The translations under genes were made by a program, and so were the position numbers. 64,000 bases of DNA, from positions 4,025,001-4,089,000 of the forward strand of contig JAKJHU010000014.1 in the NCBI GenBank assembly GCA_022316685.1, in the 5' to 3' direction. How positions within the stretch are numbered: position 1 is the first letter of the stretch; every line of letters begins with the position of its first letter. Of the stretch, positions 41,401-53,700 are shown in pieces. The stretch is from Progne subis subis (lineage: Eukaryota > Chordata > Aves > Passeriformes > Hirundinidae). The notes beneath the pieces were generated by a model. The model did no database searches and was not told the DNA's origin. It saw only the letters and a program-made list of their open reading frames with translations.

Positions 41401-43599
41401 TGCCTAGTTGTTTGGGTTTTTTTGTTATTATTTTTAGTCTTTTATTTTTTTTTAATATATTTTTAAGAATTCAGTTCTTACACATATTTTTCAACCAGCT
41501 GCATCACATCAGCACTTTTTTACTTTTCCATCCTGCTCTGAAAGGTTTCAAAAGTTACCTGCTTCAAAGGGTTCCCTCTGAAAGTGGTCTTCTTTTTTGG
41601 GTCTTTCCTACTACCAGGGCTATGTCCAGGTTTAGAACATTCCTCAAAGCACTCTCTAGGAGAGGTACAACTTTGCTCTTTTTTACCAGGTTTTTTTTAA
41701 CAAATATGTCAGCCATGCTGCAGTTCTCACCAAATTATTCTTCTAATGACAGCTTTATTCTTAGTTTAGGTTACATTTAAAAACTCTCAATGATCCTAAT
41801 GCTTTTTTTTTTTTTTTAAGTAAGAACTTATTTCCACTCTTTCACACGGTCATCTTAGAAGACTATATTTGGACTTTATATCACCACATCCTAACAGAGA
41901 TAAATCTTCAGACTGGTTTTGGATTTTCTGTGCTACTTTCATTCTGAAATATTAAAAAATATTTTAACAGTGAGACAGAGACTCTTAAAGAAAAGCATCC
42001 AGTAAACTCAAAGAAGAAAGTGCTTTAAGATTTTGACAAAATGTTGTCCAATGGTGACTGTAGAAGTTGTACTGGTAGGTAGAGAGAACTCCTAAGATAG
42101 AACACTGTTGAAGCTTTAACTGATAAGATTCATCACACTGCACTGAAAATTAAAATAGATGCTGCTGATTCTTTTCAGCTTCCAGCTGTAATTCACGAGA
42201 CCCCACCATTATTTAGGTATTTTTGTCCAATTTAAAAAATAATCAAGTGAAGCATGGCAGAAGAGGTGATTTTTTTGCCTTTAAAAAATCTATTTTATTA
42301 GAGCAATTGTAGCCCATATCCTCATGGATGCCTAACGCCAGAGACTGCCAGGGTCAGAGCCCTGTGCCCATGCTCCCAGACACACAATGTTTATGCTCAG
42401 TAAAATGGAACCTGACTTCAACTACAAAAGCTTTTCTATTGCTAATGTTCCTGAAGAGATTTTAGGAATTGCTTCTCTTCCTGAAAAACGAGCTTAAAAA
42501 AATGAGAAGCAGCAATAGTTTAATCAATACTGTATTTTACAGTCACTCATAACTACTAGAGAACTGAGCAGCATTTTAAGCAGTTCTTTATTGTTCATGC
42601 ATGAAACTACATTTTCTTAAACAATAAAGTTATGTAAGTAGTTTTAGGGACAAGGATTGAGTATTATACAAATACAAAAATATTTTGTTATTGTTCTCAT
42701 ATCAGTCGTAGTTGTTTCTTATGATGTTTTTCTCATACTAGCAATTTTTGAAAAGCTGGTATTTACTTAATAGTCCCTCTGTTGAAGGAAATTTTTGCTT
42801 TTCTCAGCATAAGCAGGATTCCTTTGAGGCAGTTTTAAACCTCTAGAATACTGGAAAAATTTAAAAGAAAAAGATCCCAAAAACCCAATCCCAAGAGCTC
42901 ACAGCACAAAAATCTTTTTACTTGAAAATTCCTCCGAATAGAATATTGCCTTTGCAGAATTAAACAGCGAAGAAATCGCAGGTATGTTATTAGTAGGTTC
43001 ATATTCACTAAGAAGATGAAGAAGTTGTTAAAAAGAGAAGTTGGCACTACCTAAGAAAAACACAACTTGGGATTTGGCAGAAGGTTTCCACCCGACCTGA
43101 GTACATTTGTACTGAGGTTTGAACCAAACACCATTAATAAAGAGTGGGGGTGGAAAAAACCTGACTGGGTGGGCACCAGCCCAGGTAGCCTATACTGAAC
43201 TGCAGAGGTGATGGCAACTCAGTGGGTCTGATCATATCATAAAAATTAAAGAGAAAAACACTCCTTGGAGACCCATGCAACTGCACAAATTTCACTGCTA
43301 TTCTCGCACACTGACTACTAACAGACAAAATTTAACTCTGCTTACAAATGATGTCATTCCCTTTTATTTCATTAGGAATTCTGCTGGCACTAAAACCTAT
43401 AAAAGGCACTAAATCCTCTTCCCAAGCCCTTAGGGTTTGCACCCTTCAGTTTTTACCATGCAGTTGGAATATAAATAATTGTTATGGTTCACCATTGCTC
43501 CCTCTCTAATATTGTACAGAGGCTTTACTAAGAAATGCCTTCAGCTGATTCTGTGCAATGGCACAGAAGTGCTCAGTGATCTGTTACGTCTCTGCATAC

Positions 43600-44230
43600 C
43601 AAGATGCCTCACCTTTTGCTTTCTTATCATTTAAAAATTCTCATTAATTATTAATGGCATTATTACCAAAATGCCATTACTAATGTTTCATTAGCAGAAA
43701 CATCAGCACAGCATTGACTTGCAATTATGAAACAGCAAAAGGCTCTGCAGCAGCAGCATTTGCATCTTTGAAACCCTGCCCTTCAATGACACAAAAATCT
43801 TCAAGCAATATTAATCGGGGCTTCGTGCATGATGAACTACTATTATTTTTAGGGAACTGTACAACTTTAATTATTAATGGTTATGTGATGTATGCCAGAA
43901 AACTGACAGGATGTTCTGCAGGACATCTCTTCAATGATCGCTTTTAGAGCCCTCGCCTGCAATTTTAAATTATATAACCTTCACATTGCATTTCACAGCT
44001 TTCTATATGTAATTATAATGGAGTGGCAGCTATGCTGTAGTTAATGTTGAATGTTGTTTTCTGCTTAAAGGTCAAGTCTATTCTAAAATCCATATTCTTA
44101 GTGAGATTGTCTTGAGAATTTGCTGTGCCTACTTGGTATGCAGAGCAGTGGTCTAAATTATGATTATTTGTGGATGAGGTTTTGGAGAAACTCTTCTGTA
44201 AATAAGAAATAAATAAAGCTGCATTAAAAC
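43600..44230. promoter_or_regulatory. Candidate conserved noncoding enhancer
   Basis: A repeat-free stretch with a dense set of homeodomain-like words (TAATTA, ATTAAT, CAATTA) and an octamer ATTTGCAT at 43758-43765 directly followed by CTTTGAA (TCF/LEF-like, 43766-43772). It also has further taattattaat words near 43870 and three adjacent inverted repeats at 43642-43694. The composition resembles deeply conserved developmental enhancers found in introns of very long vertebrate genes. No alignment was possible, so boundaries are approximate. Confidence 0.4.
43642..43694. repeat. Cluster of three adjacent perfect inverted repeats
   Basis: CATTAAT-t-ATTAATG at 43642-43656. TAATGGCATT at 43652-43661 pairs with AATGCCATTA at 43670-43679 across an 8-nt loop. 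CTAATG-ttt-CATTAG lies at 43680-43694. The first two overlap, so they are alternative foldings. Each arm contains TAAT/ATTA cores. Confidence 0.85.
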
Positions 44231-44779
44231 TTCTAAATGTTACCCCAAAATCACATGATTCTTCTCATTTGTGTGTATGTGTTATTCAACCTATAGCCCC
44301 AACCATCTGCAAAACTGATTTCAGTTGCTAGGGATTCATTTTAGCTAATGCATTTCTCTTCAGAGAAGAAAACTTAAAAAAATGTTAATAAAGATAATAA
44401 TGAACTAAATTTGGCATGCCTCAAAGAATTAAATGCACACATGCATCAAGATTCCCTCTAGCTTGGTATTTTCCACCAATGTGCCATCAAATATGACTGA
44501 AAGACTTAGGAAGAGAAGCTGTGATTATTTAATCTAAATTAAACACGCTCTCTGCCTTTGGAATTCAAGATGTGCGACCGAGCACGCTGCAGAAGACTCA
44601 TTTAGAAATTTTGCCTGGGGATAAAAATAACCTGGGAAGATTTTAAAATTTTCGAAAACCAACCCGCTGACACCGATCTTAATTCTGAAATATTGTGCAG
44701 GAAATTACCACTGATTAGCTGGAGGGAAGAGAAAAGATAATAAGGGTGCACTAATCACATTTCCAGCACAACGAAACCG

Positions 44780-46600
44780 AATCAAATGAAAGCAAGCTTT
44801 GGGGTCAAGGACTTCCTGATGCACTGTCCCCTCCAGAGGAACTTCAGACCTTTTGGCACAGAGCTGGAGATAAAGAGAGCTGCTAGTGCTGGCAGCAAAC
44901 AGGGCTGTAAACCTGAGCAGAGAGGGGAGGGGACTGTAGGACACACTCCTGGCAGGGGTGGGAAAGGTGAGAGGAACGGGCAGCAGAGCAGAGGAAGACT
45001 CCCACCTTCCTGAAAAGGACCTGGGAAAGAAGAAGATGGGTGGGGAAAGAAGACATCTAAAGACAGCCATAAGAAAATGGGATATTGGATAAGAAGTAAG
45101 CAAACTCCCCTCCTTGTGAAAGAGGATCTGACAGCAAAATCCAAGTCCTGCTTCCCTTATTCCCCTCTTGCCACGACTGAAGAATGGTGGGAAGATGAGT
45201 GAGTGAGCTTAACAGATGGGCTTGTACCTCCCAGACTGCTTCAGGTTGCATTAACCTCTGCGGTGGGTTCTCATTTAGTGAGAAAATGTCACCAAAACAA
45301 ACGAAGCGGAGCAGACTGGGACGCGGCCAGCAGATGCAGACAATCTCTTCTGCGTGGTGTGGGCAGAGGCAGGCAGGCAGCATTCCCACTTGTCTGCTCC
45401 CTGCAGCCCCTCCAAAACTCATCAAAGATACCCCTGATTGGCAGTAGGAATGCCTCAGATCAGCAGGCATGGAAACAGAGAAATCAGCAGAAAGTGGGAA
45501 TGTGGATGATGGCAGGGAAGGGAGGGGACGTGGCAGAGGAATCAAAGCAGTCAGAGAAGAGGAACGGAGGATTGGCCAAAATATAAAACAGTCAGGTGTT
45601 GGGAGAACTGCCTTGGAGAAGAGCACAATTCATTTCTGCCCCTAAACCATCAAATAATCCCTGCCTGCATGTGCACCTCCATTTCAAGAACATGCCAGTA
45701 GCTCTAGTCTTGCATCCTCTCCAGGCTCCTGAACCAACACACTCCTTTCAGTACATGAAAGGTCCAGGAAAGAAACATGATGGTTTGCTGGGCTGGCTGA
45801 GCGCATCCATGAGTGTGGAAACAAACCCCAAAGCAGAAGAGAGGACCAGCAAAGGAACCAACAGGGATTTGGTGCATTATTCCAAAAGAGGCAGAGTAGT
45901 GACTCATGAGACAATGCCATACAACAGAGCACACCAAGTACCTCACTTCAAAGTATGAAAGCAGACAGGATTGCCAGAAGTTCCTTTATACTTCCATAAA
46001 GTAAAGAGTGAATAAACTGAAGGTGAAAGGAAAGCGAGGAAAACTTCAGGTCACACAAACATAATTTCAGAAAATGCGTGAATACAAAGCAAACACCATT
46101 TACATTTTGCTTTAATTAGCCTGTCCTTGAACGTTATTCCAACACACCAACCATTACCTCTGCTAGGACTATTTCCAGTGGCTAAAGAAACAGTGGAGGG
46201 AGCAGACAAACACTGTGTTTGTTCCAGAAGCTGCTGCACTCGGCAGAACTGACTGAAACTGACTGCGCAGTGCCCCGAGTGCCTCCCCAGCTGCTGCAAG
46301 CCCGCAAGGAGCCCTGCCTCTCCTTTGGTGCACCCAGGGATCACCACCACCCATGTCACACATGGGCTACTGACACCACTACCCAGTGGGGAACTGAAGG
46401 GGGATGCCAGATTTTGGGGGGGTCACAGCCCCCTCTCATCAGCTCTCGCCGGTGCTCCCCAGCTCAGCCCCTCCACTCCGCAGGGACAGGAGACCCCCAC
46501 AGCTCCATGGATCCCAGTGCTCCAGGAGGCAGGAGCAGCACATTCGGATTCACCACACCACCCTCACTCAGAAACTGGCTGGATACCATCTGACAATGCA
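44780..46600. other. GC-richer block with many overlapping chance ORFs
   Basis: This stretch is clearly GC-richer than its flanks and has open frames over 100 codons on both strands, the longest being 189 codons at 45057-45626 minus. The frames overlap one another, are rich in Ser, Pro, Leu and Cys, and contain no domain I recognise. There are no splice-bounded exons, and CpG is not dense enough for a clear CpG island. It may be ordinary intron with raised GC or part of a noncoding transcript. Confidence 0.5.
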
Positions 46601-49116
46601 TTTTGCTTTAATGCATAAATTTGAAGCAATGTAATTTCCATTTATATGTGCACCCTGTTGGCCAGAGCAGCTTTCCTGTTCTTATCAAGCAGACAAAAGG
46701 TTTAAACTCTATAAAAGGTGGCTGATATTTAAGTTTTAATAAAAATATATTTCAGGTATGCCATTCTTTCCTTAGGCTGACCTAGCCTACAATATATTAT
46801 TTACATAACTGCTGCAATATCTATTTCAAAACCAACTTGACAGCCCTTTCCAGAACTGTAAGCTGCCCTGCCTGTCACCATGATGGGTAAACACTGTCAC
46901 CTTTTCACAGCCCGGTGAAATATAGAGGAGTAGTAAAGTGCACCATCCATCACAATGGCATTAAGTAGGTTTTTGAAGTAGATTTCAAATCACAAATGCT
47001 CACATTTTTACTCACAAATGCTGTTTAGACTGTTACCAGAAAGCACAAATTGGATGGCTCATATACAATGGCCGTATGATGAATGGACATGACAGGTGGC
47101 CAAAGAAAATGACTCTTGCTGTTCTACAAATAACCTTGTCAACATCAAAGTGGAGCTGCAGCTCTGCTGGTAGCCAGACTGCAAAGCTTAATGGTTTTAT
47201 TTGCTTCAACTTCTAGCAAACCAAACAGACAAATGAGATACAATGAAGCAGCAGCATCCAGGCAGTATTAGCAATTCAGCCTGATTAAGTGACACATAAT
47301 AGGAATTTTCTGCTAAGGATGTGCCGCATTTGAAAGAGAATTATTCAGGTTATGAGTAGCTGTTATAAAAATACCTGTTCACAGGAAAACCTTCATGATT
47401 TTGCAATCACAAACCACTGCAGGATATTCAAAACACACGACTCGTAGTTCCACTGCAAGCAATCAAGTCACCTTCTGATGGCTGAACCCAGCAACAGCCA
47501 CCACCTGCTACTTCTCATTTAAAGTTTTTCTACTTCCATTAGTTTAAATAGTAGAGATTAGTGTGTAGGCTTGAAAGTCAGGAAGGTTAGATCACTACCA
47601 ACTTACCAGTAGCCTAAACAAATAGGAAGATTTCCCTTTAAGGGAAAAACTCTAGACATAAGGACATTTCAGGTAGACTTTCTGAAGAACAGAAGAACAC
47701 ATCTTGAGTTTTTTAAGGGTGCTGAGGTATCTCGAAGAACTGGCTGCGAAGAGAGTCATTCTTTGGCACCAGTGCAAGTTTGGACTTTTGCCAAAGCCAA
47801 GGTCCAGCCCTTGTGATGAGGACAGTGCGTGTGGGCATCATTTCTGCGGAACTCATAAGAGAAAACTGCCCTGGAACAAAATGGAAACTGGAACACGTGC
47901 TGCTGGGAATAACAGCAGTGGCTTTTCCCGGAACACTGGATTTCCTTCAATCTGATGAATTTGTTAGCAACACATTGACATTCATGGAATGAAACCTAAA
48001 AGGTCACAACCATTCTTCTCTCTGATTAAAGCTACTCTTACTAAGTTACAATGAGAAAATAATATTACATATGGAGGTTTTAAGTGATACGAGAAGGCAA
48101 CCCCATTCATTAGTAAAAGTTAAAGTGTGTATCATGCAAGTCAGGACCTCTTCTTGCCTACTTAATTTGGTTTTCAGCAACAGATTTGAAGTGGACAGAA
48201 CCCCAGAACGGAGGCTGATGAGACTCAGCATGTTTAGAGTAGGCATATTTAAATATTAACATGTTCACATATATAACAATCTGTTCCTTTATGGCCTATA
48301 AGTGTTCTAAGCCATGAACAAACATGTCTTTTAAATAAGAAAGAAACCATGATGGAAACCCCCCAGCATTAGTGGAATACAATATTTTTAAAAGGAGGAA
48401 GATGACAATAACGCAATTAACTGTGAAATTGCAATTTTTATATTTCAGATGTATTTATTAAGATTTACGCTATCTCAGCTAGGAAGGTAAACAGAAATTA
48501 TGGTCCCTTTGTGCACTCTCAAAATATTTAGCAAGAAGCTAAAGGAAAACAGACAGTGAAGACAGTACACAAGAAAAAACAAGATAATCCAATATCTTGT
48601 TTCACTTGGCAAGTAACAAATCCAAATAGGTAGAACGTTTTTGCTGACAAAACTTCCTAGAGTAACTACAGTAAGACAGAACTACAAATCGGTGTTTTCA
48701 AGAGGAAACAGAGCAGATGTGTCAACTGAGTTGTCACAGAAGAAATTATGTGAGATCCACAACCATAAATCAGAGGCTCCAGGTTTAGCCCAGCACTCCC
48801 ACCAGCCTCATCTTATCCTTCCTACAAGCATCCCTCAAACCAGTAGCTCTCATACATCAGCAAAGGTAGAGGGAGATCCTAGACACAGCTTCCAGATTTT
48901 TACACACAAGCAGAATGTGCCAATTCATAAACACAGATACATAAAAAAAATATATTCACAGAGATATATGTGAGTGTATATCTGTACCTATATATCTCTC
49001 CTATGAACTATTCATATAAATAATGTTATAAGGTTAATTAAGATAAGTACGACTGGCCACACCATAATTCACATAATTATGCTTATTTTAAGGCTGGGCA
49101 TTTCAGCATATTATCA

Positions 49117-49171
49117 ATTGGATTTGATGATCTTAGAGGTCTCTTCCTACCTAAGTAATTCTGTAATTCTA
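49117..49171 (+). mobile_element. CR1 3'-tail fragment
   Basis: The plus strand reads ttggatttgatgatcttaga, ggtctcttcctacctaagta and then attctgtaattcta. This is the CR1 terminal sequence plus its short ATTCTGTA-type tail repeats. The fragment lies about 90 bp past the donor of NAALADL2 exon A on the transcript (donor at 49258), so a CR1 scrap sits close to a splice site. Confidence 0.82.
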
Positions 49172-49258
49172 CGCTCAATTTTCCAGTCAGGTTCAGCAAA
49201 AGCTGATGTTTCCTAACTCTATTTCAGAACAAGTGACAGAGACAAATGGCCACGTTAC

Positions 49259-49529
49259 CTCAAGAGTTCCTTTGGCAGAATAAGCTGCGTAGGAGTACAG
49301 GAGGTCTTGGCTGTGAAGTGTTTTGGGGTCTCTGCTGCACTGCTGTCCACTCGGATAAAAGCACTCCCCGCTGTTTTGCAGAGTTACTGTGTTTGAAGAA
49401 GGGCCTGGCAGGTCAAGTAGAACGGAGTAATTCACCAGTTGGACATCCTCCAGGCCTTGGGAACGCCACTGACCCAGGATTTTCATTGCAATGTCTGCAT
49501 CATCTTCTCTGGGGAACTCTAACAAATCT
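49259..49529 (-). CDS. NAALADL2: NAALADL2 internal exon A (upstream of and entering the PA domain)
   Basis: Internal exon of a type II membrane protein of the glutamate carboxypeptidase II family (M28B-like). The 271 bp give one completing nucleotide plus 90 codons, ending in ...AYSAKGTLE. The recognisable family stretch is QLVNYSVLLDLPGP followed by QDLLYSYAAYSAKGTL, which matches vertebrate NAALADL2 as I know it. The acceptor is a T-rich tract ending ccag (AG at 49531-49530). The donor is GAG|gtaacg (GT at 49258-49257), leaving phase 0 and joining exon B without loss of frame. An N-Y-S sequon lies in VNYSVLL. The two cysteines in the GECFYPSGQQC stretch may be paired, which is inference. 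The 5' boundary could shift by two bases because the sequence reads ccagag; the first AG is preferred. The next 5' exon is outside the window. Confidence 0.93.
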
Positions 49530-50776
49530 CTGGAAAAAAAAAAACAAAAACAAAAACAACACAGGTAAACACGGGTTAAGTTTATTTCCCACAAGGACTC
49601 TTGTACCTTAGCATGCATCAGTGCACAACTTTATTAAAAACCTATCATCAAACATGCAAAAAAACTACACAACTTTCATTTTTTTGCAAATATTTTCTCA
49701 CCAAGTACAAGACAAAGGCAACTGCTTTTTGGGAAAATAGAGTAAGAAAAAAATGTATGTATAGGAAACACATCCAAATGAAATAAAGCATCCTACAGAA
49801 ATTATCACAGTAACTGTTTAAAAATTCGTATGTCATTTGCTGAACAAATTTCTAAAAGAGCATAAATTTAACCCATCTTTAAACATGAAGAAGACAATCT
49901 GAAGTAACATCTCAAGGACGTCAGGATGGGCATGATGCTGAAAATTTGTTATAATTACATGTTTGGCTTGAATTCATCAAGGAAAGCAAATTTACTAAGC
50001 AGAATGGAACTGTTCCCCCAAATGATGTGCTCACTGCCAGTGAGTTCTTCACATTCCCTACCTGCACTGAAGGATTACTTGAGCCACCAGCTTGGCCAGC
50101 ATAAAAGGCAAACCTGGGAATTATTTTGCTGGTATCCACTGATGGGTCAGTGAGAACTCAGGGTGGTCTGGGCTTGTACCACTGGGTTTGCATCACTTTC
50201 AACACTGGCTGGCACAGGGGCAACAGGGTGAAGGCACCAAAGGACCATCCTCCTCCCCAGCACATGCCAAAGGATTCCAGATGCTGAAACTATTGCCATG
50301 AGAACTTAGGAACAACTGAAGGCTTTCCCTACTTATGCAGGCAAGCAGTCATGTAAGCAAAGAGGGACACAAAATTTATTACTCAAATAAAAGCACTACC
50401 CGCTTGCAGCACAAAAAGCTTATGGAATATTTGCTGAATTTTGTGAAGTTGGGGTTTTTTGGGGGTTTTATTTGTGGGTCTACAGAGCTCTCAGGGCTAA
50501 AAAAAAGTTTCAAGATCATAGATGTAGTGATTTCCAAGCACAGAGATACTGACACTGCCTGAAAGTCTTGTCCACAACTTTCTCTTCACAAAAAGGCCAC
50601 TAAACAACTGCTTTAAGGTCCTCAACAGAACTTCAAACAATACCCTGGTTCGATAGGTATCTGAGAATCCCACCAGGTGCTTTCCAGGTACCCCTGCAAT
50701 ATCCAAACCCAGTGTTGCAGGTGGAAAGCTCCTGGCACTACTCCCAGAAGGGTCTGCAGTGTCCCCAGGGAGAGCC

Positions 50777-50797
50777 CCATCAAGCAAAGCTTGATGG
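50777..50797. repeat. 9-bp perfect hairpin
   Basis: CCATCAAGC (50777-50785), loop aaa, GCTTGATGG (50789-50797). No T run follows, so nothing suggests a terminator. Confidence 0.8.
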
Positions 50798-53700
50798 AAG
50801 TCAAGCATAAGAGCTCCCTTCTCCACCCATCCTGTGGCTGAACATTTGAAAAAAATGAACATTTACTGCCTAGAAAACATCAAGGCCTTAAAAGAGCAGA
50901 AAGTGAAGTTATAACACCCATCACACCTAACAATGGCTCAAAAATTATATATTCCATTCAAATGCCTAATGCCCATCATCACGTTACATGGCCAGAATGA
51001 TTCTTCCAACATGCAAAAGTTGGTTTTTTTTTTTTAAATAGACATTTGTATAAATGTGCTTTTTATAAAATGTATTTGTTCAAAGCAATATGTTGTATCC
51101 CAGGCTGCATTGCTCCAGTGAGGCTGTTCACACTCAAAGTTCAAAATCTTTACAACAACACTGGCCTTATGCTGGGACTTCAGGGATCCTGTCAGGAATA
51201 ATACCTGTCTTGTAGATTTAATGTTTTAAAATTATCTAAAGTAAGTGTTCAAGCACTCTACACCACACAGATGACTTCATCAAATCTGCAGTATATTACA
51301 AGTTTCCAATTTCATTTCCAGTGCCTGTTAATGCAATGACATAAACTTGGGCAGTGCAAAAGTACAGAAAGTTGTTTGATTAACACAATCATTAACAGAA
51401 TATCTACATTTCCCTCATGGGATAGAAAAATTAGTAGAATGAATAATTAAAGAAACTTATCCCCGGCCAATAGCGTTATGGCACATTGCAACCAGAAGTA
51501 TTCAGTCACAAGAAAAGGAATCAAGCATTAAAAGAGGAAGATACAATAAGCAAATTGCTCTCTTACTAATAGAAGTTACTTTCCACTTCATAACTAAATC
51601 AACATGTCTTTGAAACTTTTGTGACAACATACCTGATTAAGTTGCAGAAATGATCCCCATAATGTCTTTATAGCATGTTAAAATCTAATTGCAAATTATG
51701 AGCGCACACTATTTTATAACAAATCAGCACATATTAGACTACTTTGATAAATCTTATGAACACTACAGAAAGGGTTTTCTTCCCCAGACTTACTACAATA
51801 GCTGACTTGCCTTTGCCTTTAACGCTGACTGCATCAAGCTAAAGCCAGAGGTAATTCAACTCATTATTTTTTCACATACTAATTTTATGACAAGTAAAAT
51901 ATGCAACACCAGCATTTCCTAAATCCAACCAAATTCAGAAAATTGTCCAGTTAAGACTGGAAGAATATCAACACTTCACACTCACTTCACAATCCTTTAC
52001 AAACGCTCAAATTATTTACTTCCTAGAACTTGCAGGGCTCAGAGGCTCCCAGCAGTGGGATTTCAGCAGGGAAGAGGAGGAGCCCCTCAAGATGAGGATA
52101 TTTCCCAAGCAGCTGCATGCTCAGAAAAGAACCAATACCAATGCAATTGCCAATTTCCATTTACAGCACTGCCTCCAATAACTTCAGCCAAATTTTTGAC
52201 TCCCTTTGGTCACATTAAAAAGATACTTTATTCAGGTACTTTTAAAGGATCATTCAATGGGAATAACCACAAAGTTTACAGGCACATCTCTGTTGCTGTA
52301 GATCTACATAATCCAGCCAGTGGAGCCACCACAGACTGGAGATTTGGTCTCAAGTCAGAATCAACACTAATAAATGTAACAATGCCAGTCTGAACACTCT
52401 TGTGTCTTTATAGGATGCTCTCAGAGATTTCCACAAATTCCTGACTTTTACTTTCTAATACAGTATTGAACTAATCTACATCACAACAGGATATAAACTC
52501 ATTTCTTGAGCATTGTCCTCCATCTCAAAATGCCCGGATCCTGAACTAAAAAAAAACCAGGTAAAATTGCACTTAAAACACAGAAAGTCCACCCTACTTC
52601 ACTTGGATAAGGTAGCGATTCCTCACTTTGATGTGGTGAAAAGACCACTACTGGAGATAAAGATTCAAAGTCCTAAACCTAGAATAATAATTTTAAATAT
52701 GTTGAAGATACACCTGTAAGAAAGCCAGAGGTTCTGCAGCCTCTGCAGCTTCAAAAGGCTATTCTTTACCAGACAATTATGAAAGATAAATGAACACACA
52801 CACAAAATATACAAACTTCATTTTCAATTTGGTAACCATGGGGAACGCAGACCTGCCGTGCCTTAATGGAAAGCCATTTGCTACAACAGCACTTTCTGAC
52901 ACAGCTTGCCAAAGGAGAGGACAAGGTACTGCAAAATAAGCCAGCTGGGACACTGAAACACCACTCAAGAGACACTGAAAAATTACAACAGGTCACTTTA
53001 ACAACCAAGACATGGAATAATTTTACTGTATGACACAATTACTTCTCAGATAATCTTATTAAATTGCTATAAGACGCCATGAAAAAAAATCTGGAATTGC
53101 AAAAGGAATCTACAGATTCAAATCTGAAAAATCTACAGGGACAAAAATTCCCCACAAACACGTAAAATTTCAAGCGTGGTTGGTTTGGTTCCTCTTTTTC
53201 CTTTTCAGATTTACCACCTGTACTGCCATGAGCCTGGGGAACTGGCCTACCCTTCCCGACCTACTAAGAAAAAATATTCTGAATTCCAGTTTTGCCGAGT
53301 TAGATGTTTAAGTGCCTTATTCCCATATTTCAACTGTAAATTTCCATGATTTTCTTCCAGTTCACTGGAATTGTTCATAAAGCAACTACTGTAATTTTAA
53401 ATAAGAGCGAATGATAAACATGATTGTGGAATTTTTACAGATGGAATTTTCAGCTGAGTAGCTGCTCTCAGATTCTGTGAGCTGCAATGACTGCTCATAT
53501 TTTGTAAGGCTGGATCAGATCAAAGTGTTCTCTTGTCTAACACAATGCTCCCAACAGTAGCTGGTAGCAGATAATCACAAAAGAAAGCAGGAAATGCATC
53601 AGGTGGGGTTATTACATTTATAGCCTCTCGTGCAAATGCCTTTTTAAAACAAAACAAAACAAACGAACCTCAAACTTTGTGCAGGCTGAGTTTTAAATAT

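Larger units (their letters stand above)
30487..49258 (-). other. NAALADL2: NAALADL2 intron between exons A and B
   Basis: Intron of 18772 bp, phase 0, gtaacg...ctgcag. It holds a T18 run near its 3' end (30735-30752, A-rich on the transcript strand), an LTR fragment (38209-38445), an enhancer-like palindrome cluster (43600-44230), a GC-richer block with overlapping chance ORFs (44780-46600) and a CR1 3' tail (49117-49171). A second smooth, repeat-poor stretch at 46960-47420 also looks like possible conserved noncoding sequence. No other gene was recognised between 30.5 and 38.2 kb or between 38.5 and 43.6 kb. Confidence 0.85.

Noticed and set aside
45057..45626. Longest open frame in the window (189 codons, minus strand).
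   Set aside because: It overlaps other long frames on both strands in a GC-richer block, has no domain, no splice signals consistent with NAALADL2 and a composition typical of chance translation.
50777..50797. Stem-loop considered as a terminator or small RNA.
   Set aside because: No T run follows, the stem is only 9 bp and the context is a vertebrate intron.
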